A stretch of DNA of 52,611 nucleotides. It comes from Methylophaga sp. UBA2689. Lineage in GTDB: Bacteria; Pseudomonadota; Gammaproteobacteria; Nitrosococcales; Methylophagaceae. The notes under the pieces are model-generated. The model was given only the letters and a program-made list of their open reading frames with translations, was not told the origin of the DNA and ran no database searches. Both the position numbers and the translations under genes were made by a program. The DNA is taken from NCBI GenBank assembly GCA_002354555.1, contig DELT01000065.1, positions 1 through 52,611 on the forward strand, in the 5' to 3' direction. Positions 44,372 through 52,611 of this stretch are shown piece by piece. How positions within the stretch are numbered: the first letter of the stretch is position 1; each line of letters opens with the position of its first letter.

Positions 44372-46401
44372 ACTCACCAGTCTTATTAGAAGTTACTGGT
44401 CTTAAAACCTGGTTTGATAGCAAAGATCAGCCGTATAAAGCGGTTGATGGGATTGATTTTCGTATTCATCAGGGCGAAACCTTTGCATTATTAGGTGAGT
44501 CAGGCTGTGGTAAATCTATCAGTGCATTATCTTTGATGCGGCTAAATCCATATCCAGCCAGCCGAATTGTGGCGGGTGAAGTCAAGTTAGATGGAGAGGA
44601 TCTGCTTAAACTTTCTGAAGCGAACATGGAATCCGTTCGAGGCAGACGTGTTGCGATGATTTTTCAGGAGCCGCAAAGCTCTTTGAATCCGGTATTAACA
44701 ATTGGTCAACAAATAGGTGAAACGCTGCGTTGGCATTTCAAACTCTCTTCACAAGAGGTGCAGCAGAGAAGCCTGAAATTACTGGATTCAGTAGGAATAC
44801 CAGACCCATTACGCCGTTTGAAAGATTATCCGCATCAATTATCCGGTGGGATGAAACAACGCGTGATGATTGCGATGGCGCTGGCTGGTGAACCCGAATT
44901 ACTGATCGCTGATGAACCAACGACGGCATTGGATGTGACAATTCAGGCGCAGATCCTGGATTTACTTAAACAAATCCAGCGTGATACCGGTATGGCGATT
45001 TTGCTGATCACTCATGATCTGGGTGTGGCAGCACAGATGGCCGATCAGATTGCTGTTATGTATGCCGGACAAATCGTTGAGCAGGCTGACAGACAGACGT
45101 TTTTTGACAGTCCTCAGCATCCTTATTCACAGAAATTATTTGAAGCATTACCCAGCGAACAGAAACGTGAACAACGGCTGACGGTGATTAAAGGCAATGT
45201 TCCGCCATTGAATCAGCATTTCATTGGTTGTCGATTTGCTGATCGATGTGATCATGCCTGGGATCATTGTCAGCAACATGAACCGCGTTGGATTGAGACC
45301 AATCAAGCTGGGGTTCGATGTCACTTATATGATTCCGCTGTGGTTTCATCACAAGTTGAAAAAATTAAACCATTACATGCCTCCCATCTGTCTGATGTGG
45401 TTCCTTCACAGGTGCATGCACTTGATGTCAGAGGACTGAAAGTGCATTTCCCAATTCGCAAAGGCATTCTGCAACGTCAGGTCGGTCAGGTTAAAGCTGT
45501 GGATGGGGTTAATCTCAGCATACATAATGCTGAGACACTGGCGTTAGTAGGGGAGTCCGGTTGTGGCAAAACCACGGTAGGAAAAGGTATTCTGCAATTA
45601 GTCAGGGTGACCGCAGGTGAAGTACGTTTTCAGGGAAAAGTATTAAACAGACTCTCACAACGTGAGTTAAAACCCTATCGTGGTGAGTTACAGATCATTT
45701 TTCAGGATCCGTTTTCGTCAATGAATCCCCGGATGACCGTTGAGCAGATTATTGAAGAGGCGATTAGTGCCACTGGGATTCGCAAAGATCCAAAGGCGAA
45801 ATCCAGTCACATAGATTCCTTGCTGGAACGGGTTGGATTAAGGCCAGATATTCGTCATCGTTATCCACATGAGTTTTCCGGGGGGCAACGCCAACGGATA
45901 TGTATTGCCCGGGCATTGGCTACCGAGCCTGAACTGATTATCTGTGATGAGCCAACCAGTGCGCTGGATGTATCTGTTCAGGCACAGATCCTGAATTTAC
46001 TGCGCGATATTCAGCATGAGTTTGGCCTGTCATTTCTGTTTATTACCCATAATATCGGGGTAGTAGACTATCTCGCACATCGCGTTGCCGTCATGTATCT
46101 GGGTAGAATAGTAGAGCAGGGCAGTCGTCAGCAGGTACTGGATTCGCCGAAACATCCTTATACGCAGGCCTTATTGGCGTCGGTTCCAGAGATTGGCAAG
46201 CAGACCATGCAGGTTGCGGTTAAAGGCGAATTGCCTTCACCTGCCAACCCTCCCGCGGGATGTCATTTTCACCAGCGCTGTCCACATGTCATGCCTATTT
46301 GCCATGAGCAGTATCCACCAACTAGCTTGCTGGATAATGGGCATCAGGTTAATTGTTTTTTATATGAAGAGAATGAAGATGGACAAACAGACACAAACTG
46401 A
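44368..46401 (+). CDS. Peptide-type ABC transporter, double ATP-binding protein (YejF-like)
   Basis: 677 aa with two complete nucleotide-binding domains. First: Walker A GESGCGKS, signature LSGGMKQR, Walker B LLIADEPTTALD, followed by an oligopeptide-transporter C-terminal region (HPYSQKLFEALP, CRFADRC). Second: GESGCGKTT, FSGGQRQRI, LIICDEPTSALD and HPYTQALLASVP, CHFHQRCPH. It powers import of peptides or related solutes with the upstream permease. The substrate is not readable. Confidence 0.93.
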   Translation: MNSPVLLEVTGLKTWFDSKDQPYKAVDGIDFRIHQGETFALLGESGCGKSISALSLMRLNPYPASRIVAGEVKLDGEDLLKLSEANMESVRGRRVAMIFQEPQSSLNPVLTIGQQIGETLRWHFKLSSQEVQQRSLKLLDSVGIPDPLRRLKDYPHQLSGGMKQRVMIAMALAGEPELLIADEPTTALDVTIQAQILDLLKQIQRDTGMAILLITHDLGVAAQMADQIAVMYAGQIVEQADRQTFFDSPQHPYSQKLFEALPSEQKREQRLTVIKGNVPPLNQHFIGCRFADRCDHAWDHCQQHEPRWIETNQAGVRCHLYDSAVVSSQVEKIKPLHASHLSDVVPSQVHALDVRGLKVHFPIRKGILQRQVGQVKAVDGVNLSIHNAETLALVGESGCGKTTVGKGILQLVRVTAGEVRFQGKVLNRLSQRELKPYRGELQIIFQDPFSSMNPRMTVEQIIEEAISATGIRKDPKAKSSHIDSLLERVGLRPDIRHRYPHEFSGGQRQRICIARALATEPELIICDEPTSALDVSVQAQILNLLRDIQHEFGLSFLFITHNIGVVDYLAHRVAVMYLGRIVEQGSRQQVLDSPKHPYTQALLASVPEIGKQTMQVAVKGELPSPANPPAGCHFHQRCPHVMPICHEQYPPTSLLDNGHQVNCFLYEENEDGQTDTN

Positions 46402-46624
46402 ACTGGAAGCCGCCGCTTTTCGCAGATTAGTTGCGCACTTGCAGGAACGAAAAGATGTGCAGAATATTGATTTGATGAACCTGGCCGGGTTCTGCAGAAA
46501 CTGCCTGTCCAAGTGGTATCTGGCTGCGGCAGAAGATCAGGGCGTAGAAATGGATTACGATGCGGCGCGTGAGCACATCTACGGCATGTCTTATGACGAG
46601 TGGAAACAGAAATATCAGAAATAA
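46379..46624 (+). CDS. DUF1244 domain protein
   Basis: 81 aa from the ATG at 46379; an ATG two codons earlier is equally possible. The DUF1244 pattern is clear: AAAFRRLVAHLQERKDVQNI, then DLMNLAGFCRNCLSKWY and YGMSYDEWKQKYQ. The family is small, soluble and of unknown function; the C..C motif may bind metal. It overlaps the ABC ATPase end by 23 nt, so it is read from the same mRNA. Confidence 0.88.
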   Translation: MDKQTQTELEAAAFRRLVAHLQERKDVQNIDLMNLAGFCRNCLSKWYLAAAEDQGVEMDYDAAREHIYGMSYDEWKQKYQK

Positions 46625-46653
46625 GCTTTAGCAGTATATAACCAGAAGATTTA

Positions 46654-46896
46654 TTAGGTTTTGCTGGTTTGCTCCCGCAATTGTTTCGCCAAATCTTTCA
46701 CTTTGTCATCAACTACTATTGATTGATTAACCGGCATTAACCGAATGCTGGAAATGGTGGTTTTAAGCTGACGCAAATAGTTACGGCAGTTATGACACAT
46801 AAATAAATGCATTTTAAACGCCATACGTTGCCGAAATGACAGATCTTGATCCAGATAGTCACTGGCAAGTTGTTCAATTTCGCGGCATTTAAGCAT
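46654..46896 (-). CDS. Zinc-finger anti-sigma factor
   Basis: 80 aa starting MLKCREIEQLASDYLDQ; an ATG three codons earlier (46905) overlaps the sigma gene and is also possible. The H-x3-C-x2-C motif (HLFMCHNCRNYL) with an upstream Cys is the ZAS fold of anti-sigma factors. No transmembrane helix follows, so it is a soluble anti-sigma factor that likely reacts to redox or metal. It directly follows the ECF sigma gene. Confidence 0.82.
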   Translation of the reverse strand: MLKCREIEQLASDYLDQDLSFRQRMAFKMHLFMCHNCRNYLRQLKTTISSIRLMPVNQSIVVDDKVKDLAKQLREQTSKT

Positions 46897-46897
46897 G

Positions 46898-47518
46898 TTA
46901 ATCATTATCCTGATATTGAGCGATTTTCTGTTGGATTGCTGATCGTGCACGATGCAGCAACACTCTTGCATTGGACGCAGAGATGTCGAGAATATTACAA
47001 ATTTCTGTCATTGATTCACCTTCCAGATCATAAAGGCTCAATACAGCTTGCTGTTGTGGAGGAAGTTGCTCGAAGGTCTGGCTGATGATGTCGCTGAGTT
47101 CACTATTGGCTAGAATGGCTTCTGGGGTTTCCAGTTCCCATTGAGCAACCGGTTCTTGCCAATGACCAGTATGATCAAAACGATCATCTGTTTCTTTTTT
47201 TTGCCAGTTTTCATCCAGTGAGACCTGACGTTTTTCTCTGCGAAGTCTGGTTTTGGCGGCATTGGCTGTAATTTGAATCAGCCAGGTATTCAGGCTGCTG
47301 CGACCGGCAAATTCACTCAACGAACGAATGGCGGATATCCAGGCATCCTGAGCAATCTCTTCTGCGAAAGCTTCCCCAATAATGGCTTTGGCAATCGTCA
47401 CCATCCTTGGATGATAAAGCGCTACAGCCTTTTCAAAAGCGGTTGAGTCACCTTCAAGCATTGCCGCAATTAATGCAGCATCATTTTCGAAGTGGTGCGG
47501 ATCACGCTTGTCGCTCAT
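46898..47518 (-). CDS. ECF-family RNA polymerase sigma factor
   Basis: 206 aa from the ATG at 47518 (MSDKRDPHHF); the open frame continues upstream without protein character. Region 2 (about 20-90) has YHPRMVTIAKAI and AEEIAQDAWISAIRSLSEF; region 4 (about 135-195) has LPPQQQAVLSLYDLEGESMT and NARVLLHRARSAI. It is co-transcribed with the anti-sigma gene. It is divergent from the EGKCG-repeat peptide gene across a gap of about 330 nt, so it may drive that gene under copper or oxidative stress (inference). Confidence 0.88.
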   Translation of the reverse strand: MSDKRDPHHFENDAALIAAMLEGDSTAFEKAVALYHPRMVTIAKAIIGEAFAEEIAQDAWISAIRSLSEFAGRSSLNTWLIQITANAAKTRLRREKRQVSLDENWQKKETDDRFDHTGHWQEPVAQWELETPEAILANSELSDIISQTFEQLPPQQQAVLSLYDLEGESMTEICNILDISASNARVLLHRARSAIQQKIAQYQDND

Positions 47519-47717
47519 TTTTGTTAATGCATCCTGACGCCTACAACCTAGCCTAATGTCTCTAATGTATAGGCAATACAAATGACATTAATAAAGGATG
47601 CTTCTTAAGCCTGCAAGTAAAAAGTTTGTGGTCAATAACTCGAAGAGCATTTTATTTATGGCGATCTACTTACTGAAGTTTGATAGAGAAATGCAATAAT
47701 CAACTAATGCTTTTTTA

Positions 47718-47740
47718 CTGAAAAATCAGGTGTTTTTCAG
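47718..47740. promoter_or_regulatory. Perfect 8-bp inverted repeat in the sigma factor / hvfA gap
   Basis: CTGAAAAA (47718-47725) and TTTTTCAG (47733-47740) with a 7-nt spacer, 110 nt before the peptide gene. It could be an operator. A GTAAC motif at 47758-47762 lies closer to the gene and could be part of an ECF-type -35 box, but I cannot confirm it. Confidence 0.35.
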
Positions 47741-47849
47741 AAAGTCGCATAAAAGTTTGTAACAAATGATTTGCTGGTCAGTCTATGTCAACAAGCCCGG
47801 TTATGAACGTCGGGTTAATAATGTGACTCAATACATAAGGAATTAAAAC

Positions 47850-48143
47850 ATGGCTATGAATAAAAAAACTTCTATCGCGTTGGCTGCCAGTGCAGCAATG
47901 ACTGCAGGTCTGGCTTTTTCGCCCATTGCTGCTGCAGATAGCAACCCATTCCAATCAACTGAATTAAGTAATGGTTACATGCAACTGGCTAAACATCACG
48001 AAGAAGGCAAATGTGGCGAAGCCAAGTGTGGTGAAGACACTAAAAAAGATGCTGAAGGCAAATGCGGTGAAGCCAAGTGTGGTGAAGACAGCAAAAAAGA
48101 TGCTGAAGGCAAATGTGGTGAAGCGAAATGCGGTAATAAATAA
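47850..48143 (+). CDS. hvfA: HvfA-type EGKCG-repeat RiPP precursor (copper-binding peptide)
   Basis: 97 aa. A Sec signal peptide (about 1-29, ALAASAAMTAGLAFSPIAAA) is followed by a linker and three copies of EGKCGEAKCG separated by acidic/Lys spacers (EDTKKDA, EDSKKDA), six cysteines in all. In the HvfA/bufferin families these cysteines are turned into oxazolone/thioamide groups that bind copper, by an MNIO (DUF692) enzyme and a partner protein. Neither enzyme is in this window. A clear AAGGA site precedes the ATG, and a strong terminator follows. Confidence 0.82.
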   Translation: MAMNKKTSIALAASAAMTAGLAFSPIAAADSNPFQSTELSNGYMQLAKHHEEGKCGEAKCGEDTKKDAEGKCGEAKCGEDSKKDAEGKCGEAKCGNK

Positions 48144-48165
48144 TCCGTCATTTGTGATTCAAATT

Positions 48166-48194
48166 AAAAACAGGGGCTACAGGCCCCTGTTTTT
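48166..48194 (+). terminator. Terminator/attenuator between the peptide gene and the DoxX gene
   Basis: Perfect stem AAAAACAGGGGC / GCCCCTGTTTTT with a 5-nt loop. It should make the peptide mRNA more abundant than the downstream genes if they share a promoter. Confidence 0.85.
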
Positions 48195-48212
48195 CCTCTA
48201 GGGACAACCACT

Positions 48213-48848
48213 ATGATCCAGTTATTAACAAGTTTACAGCGGTTATTGCATACCACGCGTAATGTGGATTTTTTGGCGCCTTTATTACTGAGAGCTTACC
48301 TGATACCGGTTTTCTGGGTAGCTGCCAATAACAAATGGAACCCATTCAATACTGAGAGTTCATTACAAAACACCATAGACTGGTTTGCCAATCCAGACTG
48401 GGGATTGGGCTTACCGTTTCCCGAGCTGATGGCTTATATGGCCTGGGGTGCTGAATATTTTGGTGCTATTTTATTATTGCTGGGACTGGCTGTACGCTGG
48501 GTCAGTATTCCATTGATGATTACGATGCTGGTTGCTGCGTTCAGCGTTCACTGGAAAAACGGCTGGCAAGCAATTCATGATCCGATGAGCGCTTTTGCTG
48601 CTGAGAACGCTGTTGAAGCTATAGATCGTTTGGATCGGGCCAAATCAATCCTTCAGGAACATGGAAATTATAGCTGGCTGACGGAACATGGCAGCTTTGT
48701 TGTACTCAATAACGGTATAGAGTTTGCCGCAACCTACTTTGTGATGTTGCTGGCATTGTTCTTTATCGGGGCTGGTCGATATGTCAGTGTTGATTACTGG
48801 TTAGCCAAACGTTATCTGCCAAATGAGGTGAATCATGTGGATTCGTAA
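48213..48848 (+). CDS. hvfX: DoxX-family membrane protein, HvfX-like
   Basis: 211 aa with four hydrophobic segments of the DoxX type: [56 protein letters not shown], and [21 protein letters not shown] long soluble loop (about 115-165) lies between helices 3 and 4. This form accompanies HvfA-type precursors and is named as a copper-RiPP maturation or transport partner; the exact role is unproven. Its end overlaps msrP by 14 nt. Confidence 0.8.
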   Translation: MIQLLTSLQRLLHTTRNVDFLAPLLLRAYLIPVFWVAANNKWNPFNTESSLQNTIDWFANPDWGLGLPFPELMAYMAWGAEYFGAILLLLGLAVRWVSIPLMITMLVAAFSVHWKNGWQAIHDPMSAFAAENAVEAIDRLDRAKSILQEHGNYSWLTEHGSFVVLNNGIEFAATYFVMLLALFFIGAGRYVSVDYWLAKRYLPNEVNHVDS

Positions 48849-49791
48849 AAAACATTCGTGGGATATTCCTGAGTCAGAAGTCACGGACTATCAGGTCTAT
48901 TTAAATCGTCGACAATTTATTAATGGTGCAGCGGGTTTGGCTGCAGCAAGCGCAATGCCTTTGAGTTTTGCTGCTAAAGCCCCCTCAGGGGAAGCTTATG
49001 CTGACCTTCAACCCAGTGACTTTTCTACTGAAGAAAAACTTACGACCTATGAGTCTATTACCACCTATAACAATTTTTATGAATTTGGCACTGACAAGGA
49101 ATCTCCTTCTGCGTTAGCCGCCGATTTTCCTGATCGTAGCAAGCCATGGATGATTACTGTTGATGGCGAGTGCGATAAACCGGGGCAATATGATTACAAC
49201 GAGCTGATAAAAACGCAGACCCTGGAAGAGCGGATTTATCGGCTTCGTTGTGTTGAAGGCTGGTCAATGGTTATTCCCTGGGTAGGCTTTCCTTTAGCCG
49301 AGGTGTTAAAGCAGGCTCAACCCAACTCCAAAGCTAAATTTGTTGAATTTACAACGTTGTATGATCCTGAACAAATGCCAGGGCAACGTCGTCGCGTGCT
49401 CAATTGGCCCTACCGGGAAGGACTTCGTATGGACGAAGCCATGCATCCTTTAACATTGCTGGCTGTTGGTTTATATGGCCGCGAAATGCCGGGGCAGAAT
49501 GGGGCGCCGATACGTCTGGTGGTCCCATGGAAATATGGGTTTAAAAGCATCAAATCAATCGTACGGATCCGCTTTGTAGAGGAAATGCCTTTAACTGCCT
49601 GGGTACAGGCCAATGCCGGTGAGTATGGTTTTTATTCTAATGTAAACCCAGATGTGAATCATCCACGCTGGAGCCAGCGACGGGAAAGACGCATTGGTGA
49701 ATTCCTTAAGCGAGAAACGCTGATGTTCAATGGCTATGGAGACGAAGTCGCAGAGCTGTATAGCGGCATGGATCTTAAACGATATTTCTGA
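48835..49791 (+). CDS. msrP: Periplasmic methionine sulfoxide reductase, molybdenum subunit
   Basis: 318 aa. A Tat signal with twin arginine ([20 protein letters not shown]) exports the folded molybdoenzyme. The molybdenum-ligand Cys139 lies in [37 protein letters not shown] and [20 protein letters not shown] are typical. It reduces oxidised methionine in periplasmic proteins. It overlaps hvfX upstream and msrQ downstream, so the three are co-translated. Confidence 0.95.
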   Translation: MWIRKKHSWDIPESEVTDYQVYLNRRQFINGAAGLAAASAMPLSFAAKAPSGEAYADLQPSDFSTEEKLTTYESITTYNNFYEFGTDKESPSALAADFPDRSKPWMITVDGECDKPGQYDYNELIKTQTLEERIYRLRCVEGWSMVIPWVGFPLAEVLKQAQPNSKAKFVEFTTLYDPEQMPGQRRRVLNWPYREGLRMDEAMHPLTLLAVGLYGREMPGQNGAPIRLVVPWKYGFKSIKSIVRIRFVEEMPLTAWVQANAGEYGFYSNVNPDVNHPRWSQRRERRIGEFLKRETLMFNGYGDEVAELYSGMDLKRYF

Positions 49792-50393
49792 TGCAAAAAC
49801 ATATCACCAGTCTGAAGAGGCTGGTTTTTATCATTTCGTTATTACCACTTAGCTGGCTGATTTATGCGTTGCTGACCGATAAGTTGGGTGCTAATCCCAT
49901 AGAGGCGGTGACCCGTGACACCGGCGTATGGGCATTGCGCTTTATTATGGTGACGTTGCTGATCTCACCGTTACGTAAACTGACGGGCATCAACCACTTT
50001 ATTCGGTTTCGCCGAATGCTGGGTCTTTTTGCTTTCTTTTATGCCAGCGTGCATATGCTGCTGTACCTCGGACTGGACCAGTTTTTTGATATACAGGAGA
50101 TATGGCTGGACATTGTAAAACGTCCTTTTATCACCATTGGCTTTATCAGCTTTGTCCTACTGATTCCATTGACGATTACTTCTACCGACAAGATGATGAA
50201 AAGGCTTGGTGGCCGGCGCTGGAAAAAATTACATTATTTAATTTATCTTATTGTCGTGCTTTCTTGTTTGCATTTTTATATGCTGGTCAAGCAAGATAAA
50301 ACTGAACCATTAATTTATTTATTCATTGCTATCCTGTTGCTTGGCTTCAGGGTCTTCAGCCAGCGCCGGCGTAGTCAATCAGCCGCTTCATAA
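49791..50393 (+). CDS. msrQ: Heme-binding membrane subunit of MsrPQ
   Basis: 200 aa with about six transmembrane helices of the ferric-reductase-like fold. Histidines for heme are visible in FYASVHMLLYLGLD and KKLHYLIYLIVVLSCLHFYM. It passes electrons from the quinone pool or flavin to MsrP. The ATG shares one base with the msrP stop codon. Confidence 0.94.
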   Translation: MQKHITSLKRLVFIISLLPLSWLIYALLTDKLGANPIEAVTRDTGVWALRFIMVTLLISPLRKLTGINHFIRFRRMLGLFAFFYASVHMLLYLGLDQFFDIQEIWLDIVKRPFITIGFISFVLLIPLTITSTDKMMKRLGGRRWKKLHYLIYLIVVLSCLHFYMLVKQDKTEPLIYLFIAILLLGFRVFSQRRRSQSAAS

Positions 50394-50572
50394 AGCTTAA
50401 TTAACCGGCTTTTACGGCAGTTTTTTGTTTTAAATTTTTTCCACAAGGTTTTGATTTTCTTGTCAGAATGGCGCTGTAGCACGCTTTTGTCGGCGTCCCT
50501 GAGTGTGAATTAAACAAAAACTGTTACAATGTGCGGCTGTAATTTATCGCGTTGAGATTTAAGAAGGTATAT

Positions 50573-52611
50573 ATGACTGATTTTGTCGATCACGATCCAC
50601 AAGAAACGCAAGAATGGTTGGACGCTCTGGAATCTGTGCTGGAAGCGGCCGGTGACGAAAAAGCCCATTTCATTATTGAAAAACTTATTGATAAGGCCCG
50701 CCGTAGTGGGGTAAACCTGCCGTACAGTGCCAATACTGCCTATGTTAATACCATTCCGGTGGATCAGCAGGAACGTATCCCCGGTGACCAGGCAATGGAG
50801 CATAAACTACGCTCTTATATCCGTTGGAACGCGATGGCGATGGTGGTTAAAGCCAATATGAAACCCGGCGCAGTCGGCGGACATATCGCGAGTTTCTCAT
50901 CTGCTGCAACACTATATGATGTCGGCTTTAATCACTTCTACAGAGGTAATGATCATGAAGACGGCGCCGATATGGTGTTTGTTCAAGGTCACTCTGCACC
51001 GGGTATCTACGCCCGTTCTTTCCTTGAAGGTCGCCTGACCGAAGAGCAACTGGATAATTTCCGTTTTGAAGTTGATGGCAAAGGCCTTTCATCTTACCCA
51101 CATCCATGGTTAATGCCTGATTACTGGCAGTTCCCGACCGTTTCCATGGGCCTTGGTCCAATTCTGTCGATCTACCAAGCACGTTTCATGAAGTACATGC
51201 ATCATCGTGAAATTGCCAAAACAGCAGGCCGCCATGTGTGGGCTTACCTGGGTGATGGTGAGATGGATGAACCGGAATCTTTGGGTGCAATCACCCTGGC
51301 CGGGCGTGAAAAACTCGATAATCTTATCTTTGTAGTGAACTGCAACCTGCAACGTCTTGATGGCCCGGTTCGTGGTAACGGCAAGATTATTCAGGAACTG
51401 GAAGCGTTATTCCGTGGCGCTGGCTGGAATGTATTAAAAGTCATCTGGGGTAGCGGTTGGGATCAATTGCTGGCGCGGGATACCGATGGCTGGTTGCTGA
51501 AACGCATGGAAGAGGTTGTTGACGGCGAATACCAGAATTACAAAGCCAAAGATGGTGCCTATGTTCGCAAGCACTTCTTTGGTAAATATCCGGAATTGCT
51601 GGATATGGTTTCAGATATGACTGATGAAGATATCTGGCACCTGAGTCGTGGTGGTCATGATCCACGCAAGATTTACGCAGCTTATAAACAAGCAGTAGAT
51701 CATGTCGGTCAACCAACTGTTATCCTGGCTAAAACTGTAAAAGGTTATGGTCTGGGTCAGGCGGGTGAAGGTCAGAACACCACGCATCAGCAGAAGAAAA
51801 TGGAACTGGAGCACATGAAACGCTTCCGTGATCGTTTCAATATTCCAATTCCAGACGATGAAATCGAAGAAATTCCGTATATCAAACTGGATGATGACAG
51901 CGCTGAGAAAAAGTACCTGCTGGAACGTCGTAAAGAATTAGGTGGCTTTATCCCTAAACGGAATCACAGCGCTCCGGCATTGGAAATTCCACCATTAAGC
52001 ATTTTTGATGCAGTACTGAAAGACAGTGGCGATCGTGAGTTATCTACCACCATGGCCTTTGTCCGGATATTAACCGCATTAATTCGTGATAAGAAAATAG
52101 GTAAAAACATCGTACCGATCGTGCCCGATGAAGCACGTACCTTTGGTATGGAAGGCTTGTTCCGTTCGATTGGTATTTATTCATCTTCCGGTCAGATGTA
52201 TGAACCGGAAGACTCAGGCAAGGTCATGTGGTATCGCGAAGACACCAAAGGTCAGATCCTGGAAGAAGGTATTAACGAAGCCGGTTCGATGTCCGAGTGG
52301 GTTTCTGCGGCAACAGCTTATTCCAACTACAACGTGAATATGGTGCCGTTTTATATTTACTACTCAATGTTTGGTTTCCAGCGGGTTGGCGATTTGTGCT
52401 GGTTGGCTGGAGATATTCAGGCCAAAGGTTTCCTGATCGGTGGTACAGCAGGGCGTACTACATTAAATGGTGAAGGCTTGCAGCATCAGGATGGTCACAG
52501 TCTGATTCTGGCTAATACCATTCCTAACTGCCTGAGCTACGACCCGACTTATGCCTATGAAATGGCGGTTATCGTTCATGAAGGTATGCGCCGGATGTAC
52601 GAAAATCAGGA
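50573..52611 (+). CDS. aceE: Pyruvate dehydrogenase E1 component, C-terminal part outside window
   Basis: First 679 codons of a protein usually near 885-890 aa. It is the homodimeric E1 of the pyruvate dehydrogenase complex. Seen: YSANTAYVNTIPVDQQ, VGGHIASFSSAATLYDVGFN, FVQGHSAPGIYARSFLEGRL, the thiamine-diphosphate motif AYLGDGEMDEPESLGAI with NCNLQRLDGPVRGNGKIIQE, VPDEARTFGMEGLFR and GRTTLNGEGLQHQDGHS. ATG at 50573 behind AAGAAGGT. aceF and lpd are expected beyond the edge. Confidence 0.97.
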   Translation, partial: MTDFVDHDPQETQEWLDALESVLEAAGDEKAHFIIEKLIDKARRSGVNLPYSANTAYVNTIPVDQQERIPGDQAMEHKLRSYIRWNAMAMVVKANMKPGAVGGHIASFSSAATLYDVGFNHFYRGNDHEDGADMVFVQGHSAPGIYARSFLEGRLTEEQLDNFRFEVDGKGLSSYPHPWLMPDYWQFPTVSMGLGPILSIYQARFMKYMHHREIAKTAGRHVWAYLGDGEMDEPESLGAITLAGREKLDNLIFVVNCNLQRLDGPVRGNGKIIQELEALFRGAGWNVLKVIWGSGWDQLLARDTDGWLLKRMEEVVDGEYQNYKAKDGAYVRKHFFGKYPELLDMVSDMTDEDIWHLSRGGHDPRKIYAAYKQAVDHVGQPTVILAKTVKGYGLGQAGEGQNTTHQQKKMELEHMKRFRDRFNIPIPDDEIEEIPYIKLDDDSAEKKYLLERRKELGGFIPKRNHSAPALEIPPLSIFDAVLKDSGDRELSTTMAFVRILTALIRDKKIGKNIVPIVPDEARTFGMEGLFRSIGIYSSSGQMYEPEDSGKVMWYREDTKGQILEEGINEAGSMSEWVSAATAYSNYNVNMVPFYIYYSMFGFQRVGDLCWLAGDIQAKGFLIGGTAGRTTLNGEGLQHQDGHSLILANTIPNCLSYDPTYAYEMAVIVHEGMRRMYENQ

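Overview
The window looks like chromosomal DNA of a free-living, motile, Gram-negative gammaproteobacterium. Core genes (gyrA, serC, pheA, ispH, aceE, apt, the thi cluster, a MotY-like protein) have gammaproteobacterial character, and coding density and codon use look even across them. A marine methylotroph such as Methylophaga would fit, but that is a guess from gene content; the sequence names no genus.

Layout. (1) 1-4148: ethanolamine ammonia-lyase eutB-eutC followed by an ammonium transporter (cut by the window edge), with a divergent AraC/EutR-type regulator and no microcompartment genes. (2) 4169-7753: small orphan genes, then a double-ACT regulator and a UPF0210 protein in one operon. 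(3) 8161-13192: two cyclic-di-GMP proteins (PAS-GAF-PAS3-GGDEF-EAL and PAS-GAF-GGDEF). (4) 13375-20854: YegP, small membrane proteins, a TonB-dependent receptor behind a Fur-box-like site, an autotransporter-type protein and an MltF-like lytic transglycosylase.

(5) 20860-28400 is the accessory region. It is littered with three families of short dispersed repeats. It holds a PfpI/DJ-1 protein, a YqaA-type membrane protein, a ParD/RelE-type toxin-antitoxin pair bracketed by direct repeats of about 112 bp, a TIR-like (CAP12/PF10137-type) protein with a partner of unknown function, and a HEPN-like protein. The HEPN-like gene and a small membrane-protein gene sit between sequences that read as integron attC sites on the minus strand. 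The start core of each cassette is the reverse complement of the core at its own end, as expected of gene cassettes, and no integrase is in the window (a CALIN-like array). I regard this as a small defence/stability island.

(6) 28460-37084: SmrA-like protein; a TPP riboswitch with a visible ribosome-site-masking stem driving thiC-thiO-thiS-thiG-thiDE; convergent apt-motY; a PqiC-like lipoprotein. (7) 37235-46624: gyrA, serC, pheA, ispH, a peptide-type ABC permease and double ATPase, and a DUF1244 protein, tightly packed. (8) 46654-50393: an ECF sigma factor and zinc-finger anti-sigma factor divergent from a gene for a secreted EGKCG-repeat peptide (HvfA-type copper-binding RiPP precursor), then a DoxX/HvfX-type membrane protein and msrP-msrQ. 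The MNIO (DUF692) and HvfC-type maturation genes that normally sit beside such precursors are absent here. (9) 50573-end: the first three quarters of aceE.
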